In this document: one piece after another, positions 12,028-25,051 of the stretch
How positions within the stretch are numbered: the first letter of the stretch is position 1
Layout of the letters: every line of letters begins with the position of its first letter
Assembly (NCBI GenBank): GCA_021613375.1
Contig: CM038710.1
Coordinates: forward strand, 26,548,763 to 26,612,762
Source: Megaleporinus macrocephalus
Lineage: Eukaryota; Chordata; Actinopteri; Characiformes; Anostomidae
DNA length: 64,000 nt
Direction: 5' to 3'
The notes under the pieces: model-generated
What the model was told of the DNA's origin: nothing
Seen by the model: the letters and a program-made list of their open reading frames with translations, nothing else
The model's database searches: none
Position numbers and translations under genes: made by a program

Positions 12028-15000
12028 ATGGACTGCGGGATTATCACATCGAAGAGCGTCCTGCTGCTCCTCAGCCTAATCTTCTGGGTGAGTTTAGTCT
12101 TTCCGGCGTCTTTTATAACCTGAATGATGAAACGAACATACTCTTTCACAGGACAGGAGGAACCGCGAGTCTAGCTTGACTTACATCCGTCTTGGGTGTG
12201 TATATGTATAAGAAGGGTTTGTGTTTATGAGGGAGATGGTCTTAAAAACTGTGTGGTCTTTTAGTCTCAGTCACTGTTCTTACCCTCAGTTTAGCTGTTA
12301 GTGCGAGGTGGCCGGAAATGATCAGACTAATGAAACTAAACTAACCTCACCGAGAAAATCAGTTTCTCCCAGCTGAGTTCAAGTGTCTCACAGTCTTCAC
12401 ATGAAGTTGAAAAAGCCTACAGCGTTTTTTTAATGAGCAGCTCTAAATGTAAGGCGTATGTACGATAAACAAGAAACACCAGAGAAATTAAATGTACCTC
12501 TTATTTTATCTGCTGATAACATGACGGAAGCCTCTTAACAGTTTACATCCTGTTCAAAGTCGCAGAGGCGCTGGACTGTAACTGCTGCGCCGTTTAAGGT
12601 GGAACCGGGAATTCAAATAAGAATTGAACTTCATGTAACTTTCAATAAGAAACTGATAGCGAGTTTTATGGTAACCAGTTCTTACATGCTTGTTGGTGTG
12701 CGGAGCTCTCAGAGGGCAGTGACGTCTCCTCTCCGCCTGAATTTGATTATGTAGTCATGAATGAACTGTGTGTTTCGTGATGAAACATAAGAAAACATTC
12801 TGGAAAATGTTGTCTTTCTGTTTGTCCCAGAGCAAAACAGTCTCTGTTCAAAGTACCTTTCCTTTAGGATATGATACCATTTTACAGGAAAGAAAGAAAG
12901 AAAGAGCTGTAACAAATAGAAGGGCATCACTTCTCATTCTCAGTTCCACATTACAGATTGTTTTGTCAAGCTCATGATTTCTTCTGGAAAGAGGAACTGT
13001 CTGGGGGAAAATCAACTTTTGTTTTGTTTGATTTTTACTAAATAATTTAGGTACATCCAATAATTGAATTGTTGAGAAAGATTAGTATTACAGTAATATG
13101 TAGTGTGAAAATAGCTATGCTAATCTTTGGGATTGGGGAAAATAGATATGGTAAAAATGAAGATTTGAACTCTTGGTTATGTAAACCATTAGTCCTGTGC
13201 AGCTTTGGGTTTTACTCCTCATATCTGAGGCACAAGACCAGAGTTCCAGTGAAGATTAAAGGAAGGAACGGGGTCACTCGTGGTCCCATGACTCAGGATT
13301 GTGATTCACTGGGAGAGAAGTGAGTCATGTGTTACTGTGGGTGAACCACTAGGCCAGACCCAGAAATTCCAGAAAAAATAAAGGCATTGCGAAATTCTGG
13401 TACATGTGCTTTTTTCACCACCAGATTACTACTCAACAATATTTTAGATGATCCACTGTAGACATTTTGTGCATGATCAACTTGATATTTATAGACCTGT
13501 TCATATCACTATCTGAAATGTAAATTCTGGCTTCATATGTTCTGTCACAACAAATAAACAGTAACAGCTATTGTATATATAATGTTCAATTCAGTCTTTT
13601 GCTTATATACAATTAAATGGAAAGAACAGAAAACATTTGAATAGCATGAAATCCAAGGAGAACTATACATGTAAACAAAAATATGGCCACTGTTAGATAT
13701 TTGATAGCTGTACACCACTTCAGAGCAGTCATTCCCAGTACTGGTGGACCAACATTACATTTTTCTCCTTTGTCTCATTGAACACACCTGATTCCACACA
13801 TTACCGACCCAGTTGGTAAAATGATGCAACCTACTCCAAACAATAGGAGGCATATCACTAGAACATGCACAGCCCCTCCTCTTCCTCCCTCTTTAGGTAT
13901 TAGTGGTCTAGAAGAAATTTGAGTTCTGCATCAAGGTTTATTCCTTTATGGGCCAAGAGTGTCTCCAGTGGTGGAAAGCAAAACACTTCTGTTTGTTACT
14001 AGCCAGGAGTGGATAGCAGTGGTGGTCACTACAATGGTCACTTGCCAAGAGCTTTCACCATTGTTGCACATATTCTTTCTTTTGTTTGCAACCTGTTCTT
14101 AAATGATCTAAGGAGGAGCAGGACTTTTATTTACAAAAACATGATTTACAAGAGCTTAGAAAACAACATGAGCATAGTGCTGTTTCTTCACACATCTTCT
14201 CATATTGGGATGATTTGACTCTACTCACTACGGCGGCCTATTGTGACAAAGGACAGGCTAGATAACTTTGGTAGATATCTCCCCCATGTGTTACATAGAT
14301 TTCTTTACATTCTTATGATAATTTTAGTTCATTTCAAAAAGTTTTGAACCAAGAATCTTACATTTTGGTGCTTTAACTAATTAACAAGCACCATGTCAAC
14401 TGGACAGGAATTGGAAACTCCTACTTTAGACCCACCAGAGCAAATTGTTGTTGAACACAAATAGATTTAATTAAGATAGTCTCTAACCATAAGCTTAAGG
14501 CTTACTCTAACTTACTACACAAATTAACCATCAAAATAAGCTGGAACCAGAACTTCTTCATAATGTTAACAGGGGAAAAACCAACCAGTGCTGAGGTACT
14601 AACTGTGTTTAATAGGGTGGAATTTCCTTTTTAGTCTTTCCTTCATTTCTCATTTCTTACAAGTCTTCTTATTCAGCCTTGTAATGTGTTCCCTTTTATT
14701 TCAGGCTGCAGGAGCGGCTCTTTCCTATGTTGGCGCTTATGTCATAACCAGCTATAGGAACTTTGACAACTTTTTGGAGGACAAGTACACCCTAATCCCT
14801 GCAGCTATCATTATCGGCGTGGCCGTGGTGATGTTTATTATTGGTTTCGTTGGCTGCTGTGCGACACTGAGGGAGTCTAAAGTTGGCTTAAGCCTTGTAA
14901 GTATGGGGCTTTCCGGTGATGTATCTGATTGACAAAGGGGCTTTAAAGAAATGCAATTCTTGTTTCACTTCCTTTTTCAGCAATTGGAGAAGTAAATAGT

Positions 15001-16551
15001 ACTGACTGTGTTCATTTTCCCCTTGTTTTGCATGCAGTTCATGTTCATCCTGTTACTGATCTTTGCTGCGGAGGTGACTGCTTTTGTGTTTGGATTCATC
15101 TACAGGGGCAGGGTGAGTTCTGTTTTCATTTTGGCAGTTGAATACTGTAGGAATCCCACTGTGGTTTTAGTTGGTGAGATTGATTTTGTTGATTTGTTTG
15201 TGTTGGCAGATTAAAGGAGACTTGGAGAAGTCGATGAGTGAAGTCTTTCAGAAGTATGATGGTAAGAACCCAGAGACCCGGGCTGTGGACTATTTGCAGT
15301 CTCAGGTAAGGGACCATTATGATTGGGTGTTAATTAGGAGTGAATGAGTAAAAATTGATGGGCATGTAATCATGTAAGAACTTGTGCTGCTGTGGAACAT
15401 TCTGTAAACTGTTCTTCTCCGTCGTTGTCTGTGCAGCTGCAGTGCTGTGGGGTGAAGAACTACACTGACTGGACCAACACATCTTGGTTCAGTTCTCATA
15501 ACAGCTCTGTGCCCCATTCCTGCTGTAAAGCAAACTCCACCTGCACTGGGCAGTTTGACCAGTCTGAGCTGCTGAATGTCCAGGTAGGCAGGACTTTGTA
15601 CCTGTGCACGGGTAACGCCTCACAATTATTAACTGTTGTCGTTCCATTGGATCCGTGCCAAATTGATATGCTAATGTGAATGTAAGGAAACTAGTCCTTC
15701 AGTTGCTTTTACCGAAGAACAGATTCTCTGGCTTTTCTGTGTAGAATAGCAGTGGAAATTATCGGCCCTTCACGCTGAACTTGTGACGAAGGGGAATGTG
15801 ACAGGGTGGAATTTTTCAGGATACGATGCCTCTTATCAAACTTCTAATGCTAGTTTTTCACAGACAATTACATGGCAGTTCTGTCAATATTACAAAAAAC
15901 ATAACCTCTAGGTTTAAATTGGGATTGTGTGGATGTTGTGCTTAATAGGATTATAACTTATAACATTAAATGTTAAATAAAAGCAAAATCTACCAGCTTT
16001 TAACCCCTGATATGCTGAAAGATTAATAGATATCACTTATGTCTCTTAATGTGATACAGCATTAATTGGTGTGATGGGGTTTAAAGCAAAACTCAGGGAC
16101 TCAAATAAATGATTACATTTCAGTTTAAGTCAGGGTGCAGCATTAGAACAAGTAAAGCCCAAAGACGGAGCAGCAGCAGTGAAAATCGTAATGTTTCAGT
16201 CACAGGAAGGTTTGGTCTGTTTTCAGGAAAAAAAAGTTTAGTGAACAACGTCCTTGATGTTTTCTTTATTTCCTGTTACATGCAAATGCCACTCAAGCAG
16301 GACTGTGTGACAAAGCTAATCAAAAACTTTTATTCATTTGTAAAACAAAAAAAAGAAGAGTTTCTTGGCTCAGGCCTACTCAAGATGTTTTACACTGTTT
16401 ATGGGTCCTACACTAACAAAGCATTAAAACTGGGTCGCTTCTGTCATCACTTCTGTTTATAGAAAGTGGCGATAAGTGTTATCTCAGTGTTCTGTCTGTC
16501 ATCTTGCATGTGAGAATGGAAAAAGGCCACTTGCTCATCAGGAGTACCGAT

Positions 16552-16583
<32 letters not shown>

Positions 16584-17691
16584 ACAAAGGCATATGACAG
16601 TAGTCCAAAATAATAATACAGAACAGACACACCCTTTTCTGCCTTTCTTAAAAAGGAATATTTTTGGGATACATCGATGCATGTAGTGTTAATATGTAAA
16701 CAGTTTTATTTAATAAAATGTGATATTTTTAAGGAATGTAAAATACTTGCATTGCTAAAAAATTACACATATTAGCAGATTTCTGTCTTTAATACAAGGC
16801 ATTTAATTTTCAGGCTCTTTTTTCATGGAATGATGCAGTTATTGTATTACATTTGATGGACACGTTTTTTTGTTGTTGTTGTTCTTTGGATTCTTAACGT
16901 ATATGTAGGGCTGTGAAGCTAAACTGGAGCAGCTGCTGCAGGACGTGCTTAGTTATGCCATGTTGGTCATCTTGGGTTTTGCCATCATAAAGGTAAGGAA
17001 GATGTGAGCTAGGTAGCATTTTGTGTCTCTTATGCTGTGTTATGTTTATGGTTACTTCCAGCAATGTGTTACATATTGATATTGCAAACGGTCTCAATAA
17101 TAAATGAGCCATCCAACAAAATTGATGTATCCTATATAAAGACACTAAGCTGCAGAGCTTTTTCAAGCTGTTTACGTGGTGTTATAGAAAACAGCATGTT
17201 TGCATAGATCTGGGTATTCCACAGCGGTTTAGCTCCACCCTATTCATGCTTTAAAGAGTTTCCAAAGCCAGAACTCTACTTTGAATAAGGAACAATACTG
17301 GGGGCCATGCAGGAACAGTGGTCATTTACTTGTATCAGTCTTAAGGCACATTAAGAAAACAGCCTGTCCAATTCAAAGGAATAAAGAGAAGTTGGAAGCA
17401 TTAGTACTGTTTTTTGATAAACACCAAGTAACATGTAATATAAATGATGTTGCAATATTAAACTAAGTGTAATTTTGTCTTAATGACCTTAGAAAATCCT
17501 TTTAGCTCAGCCAGTCCTCTTCAACAAGCTTACTAACTTCAAGCGACCTCGGTGCTGTTCTGCTGTTGCAGGCAGTTTGTTTTCCCTGTGCATTAACTAC
17601 TTTGTTCTCTTCTCAGTTTTTTGGCATGCTCAGCATTTGTGTGATCACCTGCCGAAGAGGCAGAAACGATTACCAGCCGCTGTATGCGTGA
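12028..17691 (+). CDS. tspan36: Tetraspanin 36
   Basis: Four-pass membrane organiser of the TSPAN3/CD63-like group. Seven coding exons: 12028-12087, 14705-14896, 15038-15112, 15210-15305, 15437-15583, 16909-16992 and 17617-17691. All junctions are GT-AG and phase 0, giving 242 aa. Membrane helices lie at about 10-35, 49-73, 85-106 and 203-229. The large loop carries the tetraspanin CCG (144-146), a second cysteine pair (170-171), G191-C192 and four N-glycosylation sequons (N149, N155, N163, N174). The tail ends NDYQPLYA, with YQPL a YXX-hydrophobic endolysosomal sorting motif. The start MDCGIITSK is the family's N-terminus. The choice of tspan36 over tspan3 rests on remembered similarity to the zebrafish protein. 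Zebrafish tspan36 is expressed in pigment cells, which fits the M-box upstream. Confidence 0.85.
12088..14704 (+). other. tspan36 intron 1
   Basis: A 2.6-kb intron (TGG|GTGAGT donor, TTTCAG acceptor). Around 13720-13800 it contains a diverged dispersed repeat (phrases such as CATTGAACACACCTGATTCC). No other gene was seen. Confidence 0.6.
15584..16908 (+). other. tspan36 intron 5
   Basis: A 1.3-kb intron with a GT microsatellite at about 16553-16577. The open frame near 16109-16462 shows no recognisable protein and is taken as chance. Confidence 0.6.
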
Positions 17692-18450
17692 TGGGTGAAG
17701 TAAAGAGCTGCCTCATAAACCCTGGGATTCCACACCCTGCAGCTGCACACTGCCTGCTCTTCATCAGTCGCAACATCGACATCTCTTAAAGCCTCTGCAG
17801 TGAGAATTCGCCACACTTTTCACATCATGCTGTCACTTTTTAAAAAGATGTAGTTTTTAATTTAGTTTTGGTCAGCTGTATGAGAAATGGTCCTGAAATA
17901 CAAGGAAATGTTGTAAGCTAAATCATTGGTGCCCAGTCTTCTCCACTAAGGACCAGTGCAACAGTAGGTTTTGGTCTGTTTTATCGATGGGCCCTTTATG
18001 GATAAGACTGAACACCCCATTCACTAAATGGAACAAGTTTTATACTTTGATAGGAATGCTCTAAAATGTGCCTACATCATACTTTGTTGGTGTTATGTGA
18101 ATCATATCCTATTATTTGGCTAATTATTGTGCCTTAGGGGAAACTTCCCACAATGTACATGCTCCTTAAATAATTACTATTTATACTAACTGCCTTTTGA
18201 TGACTGTATGTGTTCTCTCCTGTCATTTTAGATTAAATCAGTGACGGGAGGTCCGTGAGTTTGTAAACTCTTCTTGTAGGAATTTCAGGAAACATGATTG
18301 AACCACTTAGACCATAAGGTTACAAGAGTGTATTAGTTTTAGTGATTGTATGTATTTAATATAGTGCTGTTAGGTCCAGTGGTTGGAATAACTGATCTAC
18401 TGTAAATGTATTTAATTTCTGCTGTACAAGTCTTAAACATCACAGGTTAG

Positions 18451-18518
18451 AATAAATGTTTGAATCCAGTCTTGTTTTGTTGAGCTGTCAAAAAATACAT
18501 GAAGTTTAATTCAATAAA
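18451..18518 (+). terminator. tspan36 polyadenylation signals
   Basis: AATAAA at 18451-18456 and at 18513-18518, giving a 3' untranslated region of about 0.8 kb after the stop at 17691. Confidence 0.6.
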
Positions 18519-18519
18519 A

Positions 18520-21500
18520 TAAAGAAAGAATGATGTTTCAGTCATATTTGTGTAAGTACGTGTCATTGTAACTGTGGAAATGTGCAAACACAGATAAACC
18601 TAAGGCGTTAACTTCAGCACTTATCTCTCACGCTGTGGCATTTGCGAGTTTTGCCACATTGGACATGAAATTGTGCTGCAAGGGTTTTCAGCTGCACAAA
18701 GCCTCTAAGCCAGTCAAGTCAATTAAGCCACAAGTACAGGTAAATTCAGTCAAGAACTGTTACAGAGATCCTGATTAGCAAATAAAGGACTTGTATTGTG
18801 GGAAATGTGTTTTTTTTCACACATAAGTTGATGTAGTGTAAAAACTTTGTTAAAGTTTGAAAATGTAGCATTTATTTCCCAGTCCATTCAATCCCTTTAT
18901 GCAAACTAAGATACAAAAGCAGCCTGTTCTGAATTCTTTGCTTTAGTTACATCATGAAAACTAGCATATTTACATATTTCTCCTACTCAGCCCACAGCAG
19001 CCCCCTCCCCCCCTGAAGTTATGATTCAGCCTGGTCTGCTGTTTTGCATAATACAGGCCAGCCAATTGAAACAGATGTTCAGTTTGGAAGGAGCAGCAAC
19101 AAAAATAAACAGTTTTATTCTAATTGGGTAAAGAGAGGCTGGAAAATGTTTATTTAAAAAGAAATAATGATTCAACAATTTTGGTGCATAAAACCACACA
19201 AATGTAGTCAGTGAAGAAAAATAAGATTCAAGAAAAATGTCGAATTATGGGCCATCACCTTTTTCCACTTCAGCAATAAAATATCAAATAATTATCAATC
19301 CACTCCTGCAAATGTTTTTTTTTTTACAGCTAGTAAATAGTGAACACAGTGATTTATATCACATACTTGTGTTAGAAAATCTCAGCGCATTTAAATAGAG
19401 AAAAAACATCAGCCAACTTGTAATTAGAGGAGTGACCAGCAGGAGGCGCATGTGTTTTACATGACCACACAGAAACGCGCCTCAGTGTTTGATTGACGGG
19501 GGCGTCGCTCTCAGTGAAAACAGGGCAGCAGTTTCATTTGGTCACGACTGAAGCGCCTCGATGAGAACATTTAACTGTGGATGGGTGTGTGTTGTTCTTC
19601 GAGGCAGAGTTAGAGAAAACATTTTAAAGTTCCATATTATTAGCTTGTTTTAGAGGAAAACAACCTTTATGTGTGACCCGCTGTTGTTTTTATGGTTTAA
19701 CAATAACTAAAAAAATGAATTAAAACTTAATTTACAAAAAAATTAATATATTATTAACTACTTTCTAACAACTTTCCTACAATGTTGTTAGAGTTTGGTG
19801 CTGAATGAGGTTGTCACAACGTAACTATTAAATAACGTTGTTTTATGGTATTATGACTGTGCAGAGTTCAGTGCAGATATAATGAAAAACAGATTCTAGG
19901 AGAATGGTACTGACAACGTTCCCACTACATTATCACAACTTTCTGAGGACTAACAATTTAACAGTGTGTGCACCAAACCAGTAGTATGTTACAATGTAAC
20001 TGTGTTTGCAGGCTGAGCCCACTCAAATCGAGCTACAATCAATCAATCAATCAATTAGGGCCTTTATTGTCACTCAGTCACAAGTACAAGTACAAGAACC
20101 GGCGAAATACAGAACCTGTGGAAAGGTTTCAGTGAGGAGAACTGCTTGTGTGCCATCTCCACTACCAGCTCGACTCATCACTGTAGGCTGCGGTCAGTGC
20201 TGCCCAGCAAACACAGTTACATTGTCACAAACTACTGTATTTTGGAGTCCACAACGTGGAAATGTAATTCCTCAGAAACTTGTGGCAAAGTTTTGGTAAC
20301 GTGGTCAGTACGCTGTGTTGTAACGTCTTTTATTTGCTGTGAAAATGAAGGAGACCAGTTTAGAGTATATGCTTTATTGATGAAGACACTGCAGTACAGA
20401 CCTGATCTGAGAAAGGTCTGACTGAGACTGGTGCCACCATCTTTCATCTAGCCCATGTGACACGACTGGCCAAGTCGTTATATCTTGGGTTAGTTTAGGC
20501 GTCCTTGGGGGTTCCTGCCATAAAATGATGGGATTTGCTGAACCATAAACTTCTTGTAACCTTTGTAGCATTTGGTGTGACTGCCATCTGTAGCAACGAC
20601 AGCAAAGTATGTAAGAAATATTTACACCAGTTGACACAAAAAAATCCTACATTTGTTCCATTATATCTGCATAGAACTCCCTGAAAGTTGCCAAAAAGTA
20701 GTCATAATACTGTAAAACAACGGTTCTAACCAGTGACAACCTTGTTCAGACAACGTAAACAGCTGCAAATCTTGATAATGTTGTAGCAACGTTGTGACAA
20801 CTTTGTGTGCTGGCTGGACATCAGGCCGCCATGTTTCTCCACTGGCTGGCTCTCCTGCTGGGCTCTGCTGCCGGTGCTTGCCGTGCTGCCACTTCTCTCC
20901 TCTCCTGAAAACAGTTGATCTGGAGAGTTTTGTTCTATGGCTAGTAGTGAATTATCTGTTTTTATTGGCATACGATCTTCATCATAATAGATGGACGCAC
21001 ACAGTCCTCACAAAACCACATCCTGATTCAGGATCTCTTCGTGTAGGAAGCGGGCCGGACAGAAAATACACGCAATTGACTCCTCACTGAAACTCGACAG
21101 CTCCTATCCTGTTACATCCCACACTAAGCACACTGCGTATAGATTCTCTGTCATGTCGTAGCGCAGTTCCTTTAAAACTGAAGTCTCTCCCCACAGGTCA
21201 CTCCCACAGAGAGCTGACTCAGGGGTTTGGAGAGAGGAAATTCAGACCGGCTTCTCATTTATTTATTTCTCCTCGGCGGCCCACTGACTCCACTGCGCGG
21301 TAACCTGACCCCTGCGATGATGAGGCACTGGGAGGGCAGCCAAACACTCTGCCTCTGCAGCCCGACCGTCCAAGGACTCTGCATCCCTGCATCACAGCTC
21401 AGAGCTTTCTTTCTAGAAATCAATGTTCTGCCGGCTTACGCTGGTTTTATCTGCGTTCTTCCTTTTGAAAGAACACAATGCCCCGCAAACTTATTCAAGT

Positions 21501-21945
21501 ACTTATGCATAACTTCATAATGCAAGAGTTTCGAGTTCCACATAATACACACTTACTGCCGTGCTTCACACTGCATACTTGAGTATTACACACTTATTTG
21601 AATACCACATATCACAGCTATGCTAAGTACTACACAGAACATACTGAGTGTTGAAATGTGACTATTAGAGCTCGGCTTTCAGTTCAGCTCGTAGATGTCA
21701 AAGCTCAGTAAAAAGAGAGAAAAACATTTCTGTGTTAAAGCTCATCTCTGTTAACGTCCCAGTGGGATTTAGGTAGTATGTTAGCGCTGTTAACATCAGA
21801 TCACATGACTATTAATTTTGTGGCTGTTCTGGATCAAATTCAGATTTTGCAAACAGTAAATCTGAAAATCAGCATTTTTATTTAAACCTGAAAGTTTAAA
21901 AAAAGTTATTCTAATTAAAATGAAGAATAATTATTGTTCACTAAT
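18520..21945. other. Intergenic, tspan36 to mapk4
   Basis: No supported gene. A TCAA run sits at about 20038-20054 beside a dispersed-repeat-like block. Around 20.8-21.5 kb the sequence is more GC-rich and includes a short signal-peptide-like frame (see findings). Confidence 0.45.
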
Positions 21946-21948
21946 GAT

Positions 21949-22278
21949 GGCACGGTGGTGTAGTGGTTAGCACTGTTGCCTCACAGCAAGACGATCCAAG
22001 TTGGATTCCCGATCCGGGCTGTTCTGTGTGGAGCATGCATGTTCTCCCCGTGCTTGAGTGGATTTCCTCCTGGTACTCTGGTTTCCTCACACACGTCCAA
22101 ACACATGCATGTTACATTGATTGCTCACTCTAAATTGCCCGTAGGTGTGAGTGTGTGCATGAGTGAATGTTGGCCATGCGATTGACTGGTGAACTGTACA
22201 TGGTGACGCTGGGATTGGCTCTAGCCCCCCGTGACCCCAACTAGCGGGATAAAGTGGAAGATAATGGATGAATGGATG
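21949..22278 (+). mobile_element. tRNA-derived SINE
   Basis: Begins GGCACGGTGGTGTAGTGGTT (A-box region). It continues through a GTTGGATTCC B-box block and the conserved body (GCATGTTCTCCCCGTGCTTG), and ends in GGATGAATGGATGA tail repeats. Confidence 0.85.
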
Positions 22279-22789
22279 ATTGTACACTATTTCTATATCA
22301 CTGTGCATTTTACTATGCGTGAAATTGACCATGTTTAGGCTTTTGTACAAAAAGATCAGAAGATTGGATTCTAACACATGTTCAGATGACTCTTAGGTGT
22401 GTTTGACCTACTGATTGGACAGTGATTTATAAACCAGTTACAACACAAGATATTCAACATTGTAACCTATCAATTTATTTATTTTGTGAATATGTGTTCA
22501 TTTTAAAATTGATGGCTGCAACACATTCTGAAAAAAACTGGGCCTGGAGCCGTTTAAGACTAGAAACTTCAAATGTTAAAACAGGTGATGCAGTCATACT
22601 CAGATGTGAAAGGAGCATCCAGGAAAGGCCTAGTACTGTATGATGGAGAATGGTTCAGGATTTACTACTATGACAACAATACAATAGCAAAAAATCCAAA
22701 CAGTTTAAGAATCATGCTGTTCAGTGCATTATATCATCAAATTGTTAATCAGGAGAAACCCATGCTCAATTACACACTGCAGTCCTTCT

Positions 22790-23290
22790 GCTTCTCTGTA
22801 TACTTTGTTACCCTGTTTTTCAATGGTTAGGACCACCACAAAGCAGGTGTTGTTTGGGTGGTGGGTCATTCTCAGCGCTGCAACTGAGTGTTAGTGTGTG
22901 TTGCGCTGGTATGAGTGGATCACACACAGCTGTGTCCACTCTATTAGACAGTCCTAACTTGCTGGTATACTTTGTAGATGCCAAGTCAGAGACAACAGCT
23001 CATTTCTTGCTGCACAGTTTGTGTTGGTCATCCTGTAGTCAGTGGTCAGAGGACGCTGCCCACAGGACACTGCTGGCTGGATATTTCTGACTGGTGGACT
23101 GTTCTCAGGCCAGCAGTGACACTAAGGTTGTGACAAAAACATCAGCACAACACACACTAACACACCAATGTCAGTGTCACTGCAGTGCTGAGAATGACCC
23201 ACCACCTGTGGTGGTCCTGTGAAGGGCCTGACCATTGATGTAAAAGGGGCTAACACAGTAGAAACACAAAATGGTCCTATATGGTAAGGT
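22790..23290 (+). mobile_element. Foldback element with long inverted arms
   Basis: The left arm (about 22815-22920) contains CAATGGTTAGGACCACCACA and GGTGGGTCATTCTCAGCGCT. The right arm (about 23130-23245) contains their reverse complements, AGTGCTGAGAATGACCCACC and GGTGGTCCTGTGAAGGGCCT. The arms are separated by about 200 bases. It is a non-autonomous DNA transposon family, also found at 42.7 kb and, in pieces, elsewhere in the window. Confidence 0.7.
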
Positions 23291-24163
23291 ATGGCTGATG
23301 AAAAATGAAAAACACAGTTCCTGTACTTTGTGCAGCAGAAAATGTCCAAATTTGTTCTAGCACACATACTACTAGTTCTTATGAGCACTAGATATTACAC
23401 ACTTGACAGAGTGATTCCCATCAGCATTATGGATTTCGACTGCACCCGTAGAGTTACACTGAATAGTGTCCTGTGATCACATACTATTTAAAAAAAGATG
23501 TACTTTTGGAAGCAGACAATGTTTAAAACTAGCTAAATCTGGACTACAGTTTTTTTTTCAGCAGTGGGTTTCTGAGAAGCTCTGTTTCCAGTACTCACAT
23601 CACATCAGCACAAAGTGGTAAAGTACTAATGTGGGCTTAATCCTCGCGTCTATCGATCTATTTTGGCGTGTAATCTCAAAATGGAGTTCATGAAAGCTCT
23701 CGGGAAGACCAAATCTGTCATTTTCAGCTGAGTGCCAGGATGACCTGTCTGTTGTAAACAAGAACCTAGAGAAGCTTTTGGAAGTAAAGAAACTTTAGAA
23801 AGAAGAAAATTATGACTTTTTTAATTTGTGTGGTCATTAGATTACACGGTCCACACTCTGACCGGTTATTAGAAGTCAGAACGGGATAATAATAACTCGT
23901 ACTGTCTGAATCGAGTCTGCATTTGAAGTCTGAGGAGCTCTTCACTGTCAGAAACAGAGGCTTCGTATGCAAATGAATGGGAGGAGCAGCAGCCAATGAG
24001 CAACGCGCTTTGGTGCGGGGCTACCATTCCGCGGCTGTGATTGGCTGCTGCTCGGTCCGGTGTGGAGCTGCGCTGCTCTCAGGAGAGTGGGGGGCTTTTG
24101 TTCCTTTGCTGGGGCAAGAAAAAAACAGGCAGGTGTGGAGATAACGGGGTAGACTGAAGACGA

Positions 24164-24181
24164 CGGTGTGACGTCACACCG
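24164..24181. promoter_or_regulatory. 18-bp perfect palindrome with consensus CRE
   Basis: CGGTGTGACGTCACACCG equals its own reverse complement. Its core TGACGTCA (24169-24176) is the full consensus site for CREB/ATF dimers. It lies in the GC-rich region upstream of mapk4. Confidence 0.6.
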
Positions 24182-24299
24182 ACTGGGCTAAGCGGCTAGT
24201 TTGGAGAAGAAAAAGGTGAAGAAAAAGACAGAAAAACTCTGAAAGAAGAGCCAACAAAAGGGGAATGTTTTGGAAAAGAGGGCGCCAACATCAGCGCAC

Positions 24300-24302
<3 letters not shown>

Positions 24303-24341
<39 letters not shown>
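24303..24341. repeat. (CT)n microsatellite
   Basis: About 39 bases of uninterrupted CT inside the promoter region. Confidence 0.95.
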
Positions 24342-24345
<4 letters not shown>

Positions 24346-24937
24346 CTCTCTCTCTTTTTCCCGAGCCCGCTGTTCGCTGGTCTAATCTCAGCCTGGCAGA
24401 TCTAACGCGCTGATAGGAGGCTGATGTGATATTGATGAAGCGGAGCTGATACGAGGGAGGCGGACGGGGATGTGAAGCAGTTGTTTTCCCACGAAAGCCT
24501 CAGAGAGCCGAGGAGGAGCAGCTCGTACCCGGGTAAGACGGAGCATCGCTCCCTTTGTACTTTCCTCAGTCGGAGTGCGGAGGGGCCAGAACGATGGAAA
24601 GATACTGCTTGTGGAGGATGAGGAGGACGTGTGCGGAGCAGCAGGGCGGCGCAGTTTAATCTTCCTAAGCTTCTCTCTTCACTTCGCTGTCACTTCGGAG
24701 CGTGAAACCGATCTTAATCTTCATTCAGCTCACAGGTCTGCGGCGGCGTCGCTCAGCTGGGATACAGGCGGCGCGAGGCTGCCACACACAAAGGAGAAGA
24801 GCTGCACGAGTTGCATTGGTTCCCCCCTCTTTATCCCAACCGCCTAACAAGTTGATTTCCAGCGTTCGGCCGTGTGTCTTTTATCTCAGGAGTGGTTTCA
24901 ACTGGTCGTGTAGGCAAAATAAATAAATAAATAAATA

Positions 24938-25051
24938 ATGCTAGGCTTTCGTTGCTTTATCAAGAAGATCAGCTGCTATCTGAAAAATCTGAGGACTGCT
25001 GTGGCGATACTGCAGCGGAGGTTCGCCGCTGAACTGCACCCGCTTGGCTAG
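24938..25051 (+). other. Candidate 37-codon upstream ORF
   Basis: ATG to TAG frame of 37 codons reading MLGFRCFIKKISCYLKNL then a basic, leucine-rich end. It lies in the probable mapk4 first exon, 14 bases before a possible donor. About 64% of its codons end in G or C, and the peptide is cationic. No homologue is recognised. It may be a translated upstream ORF or chance. Confidence 0.2.
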
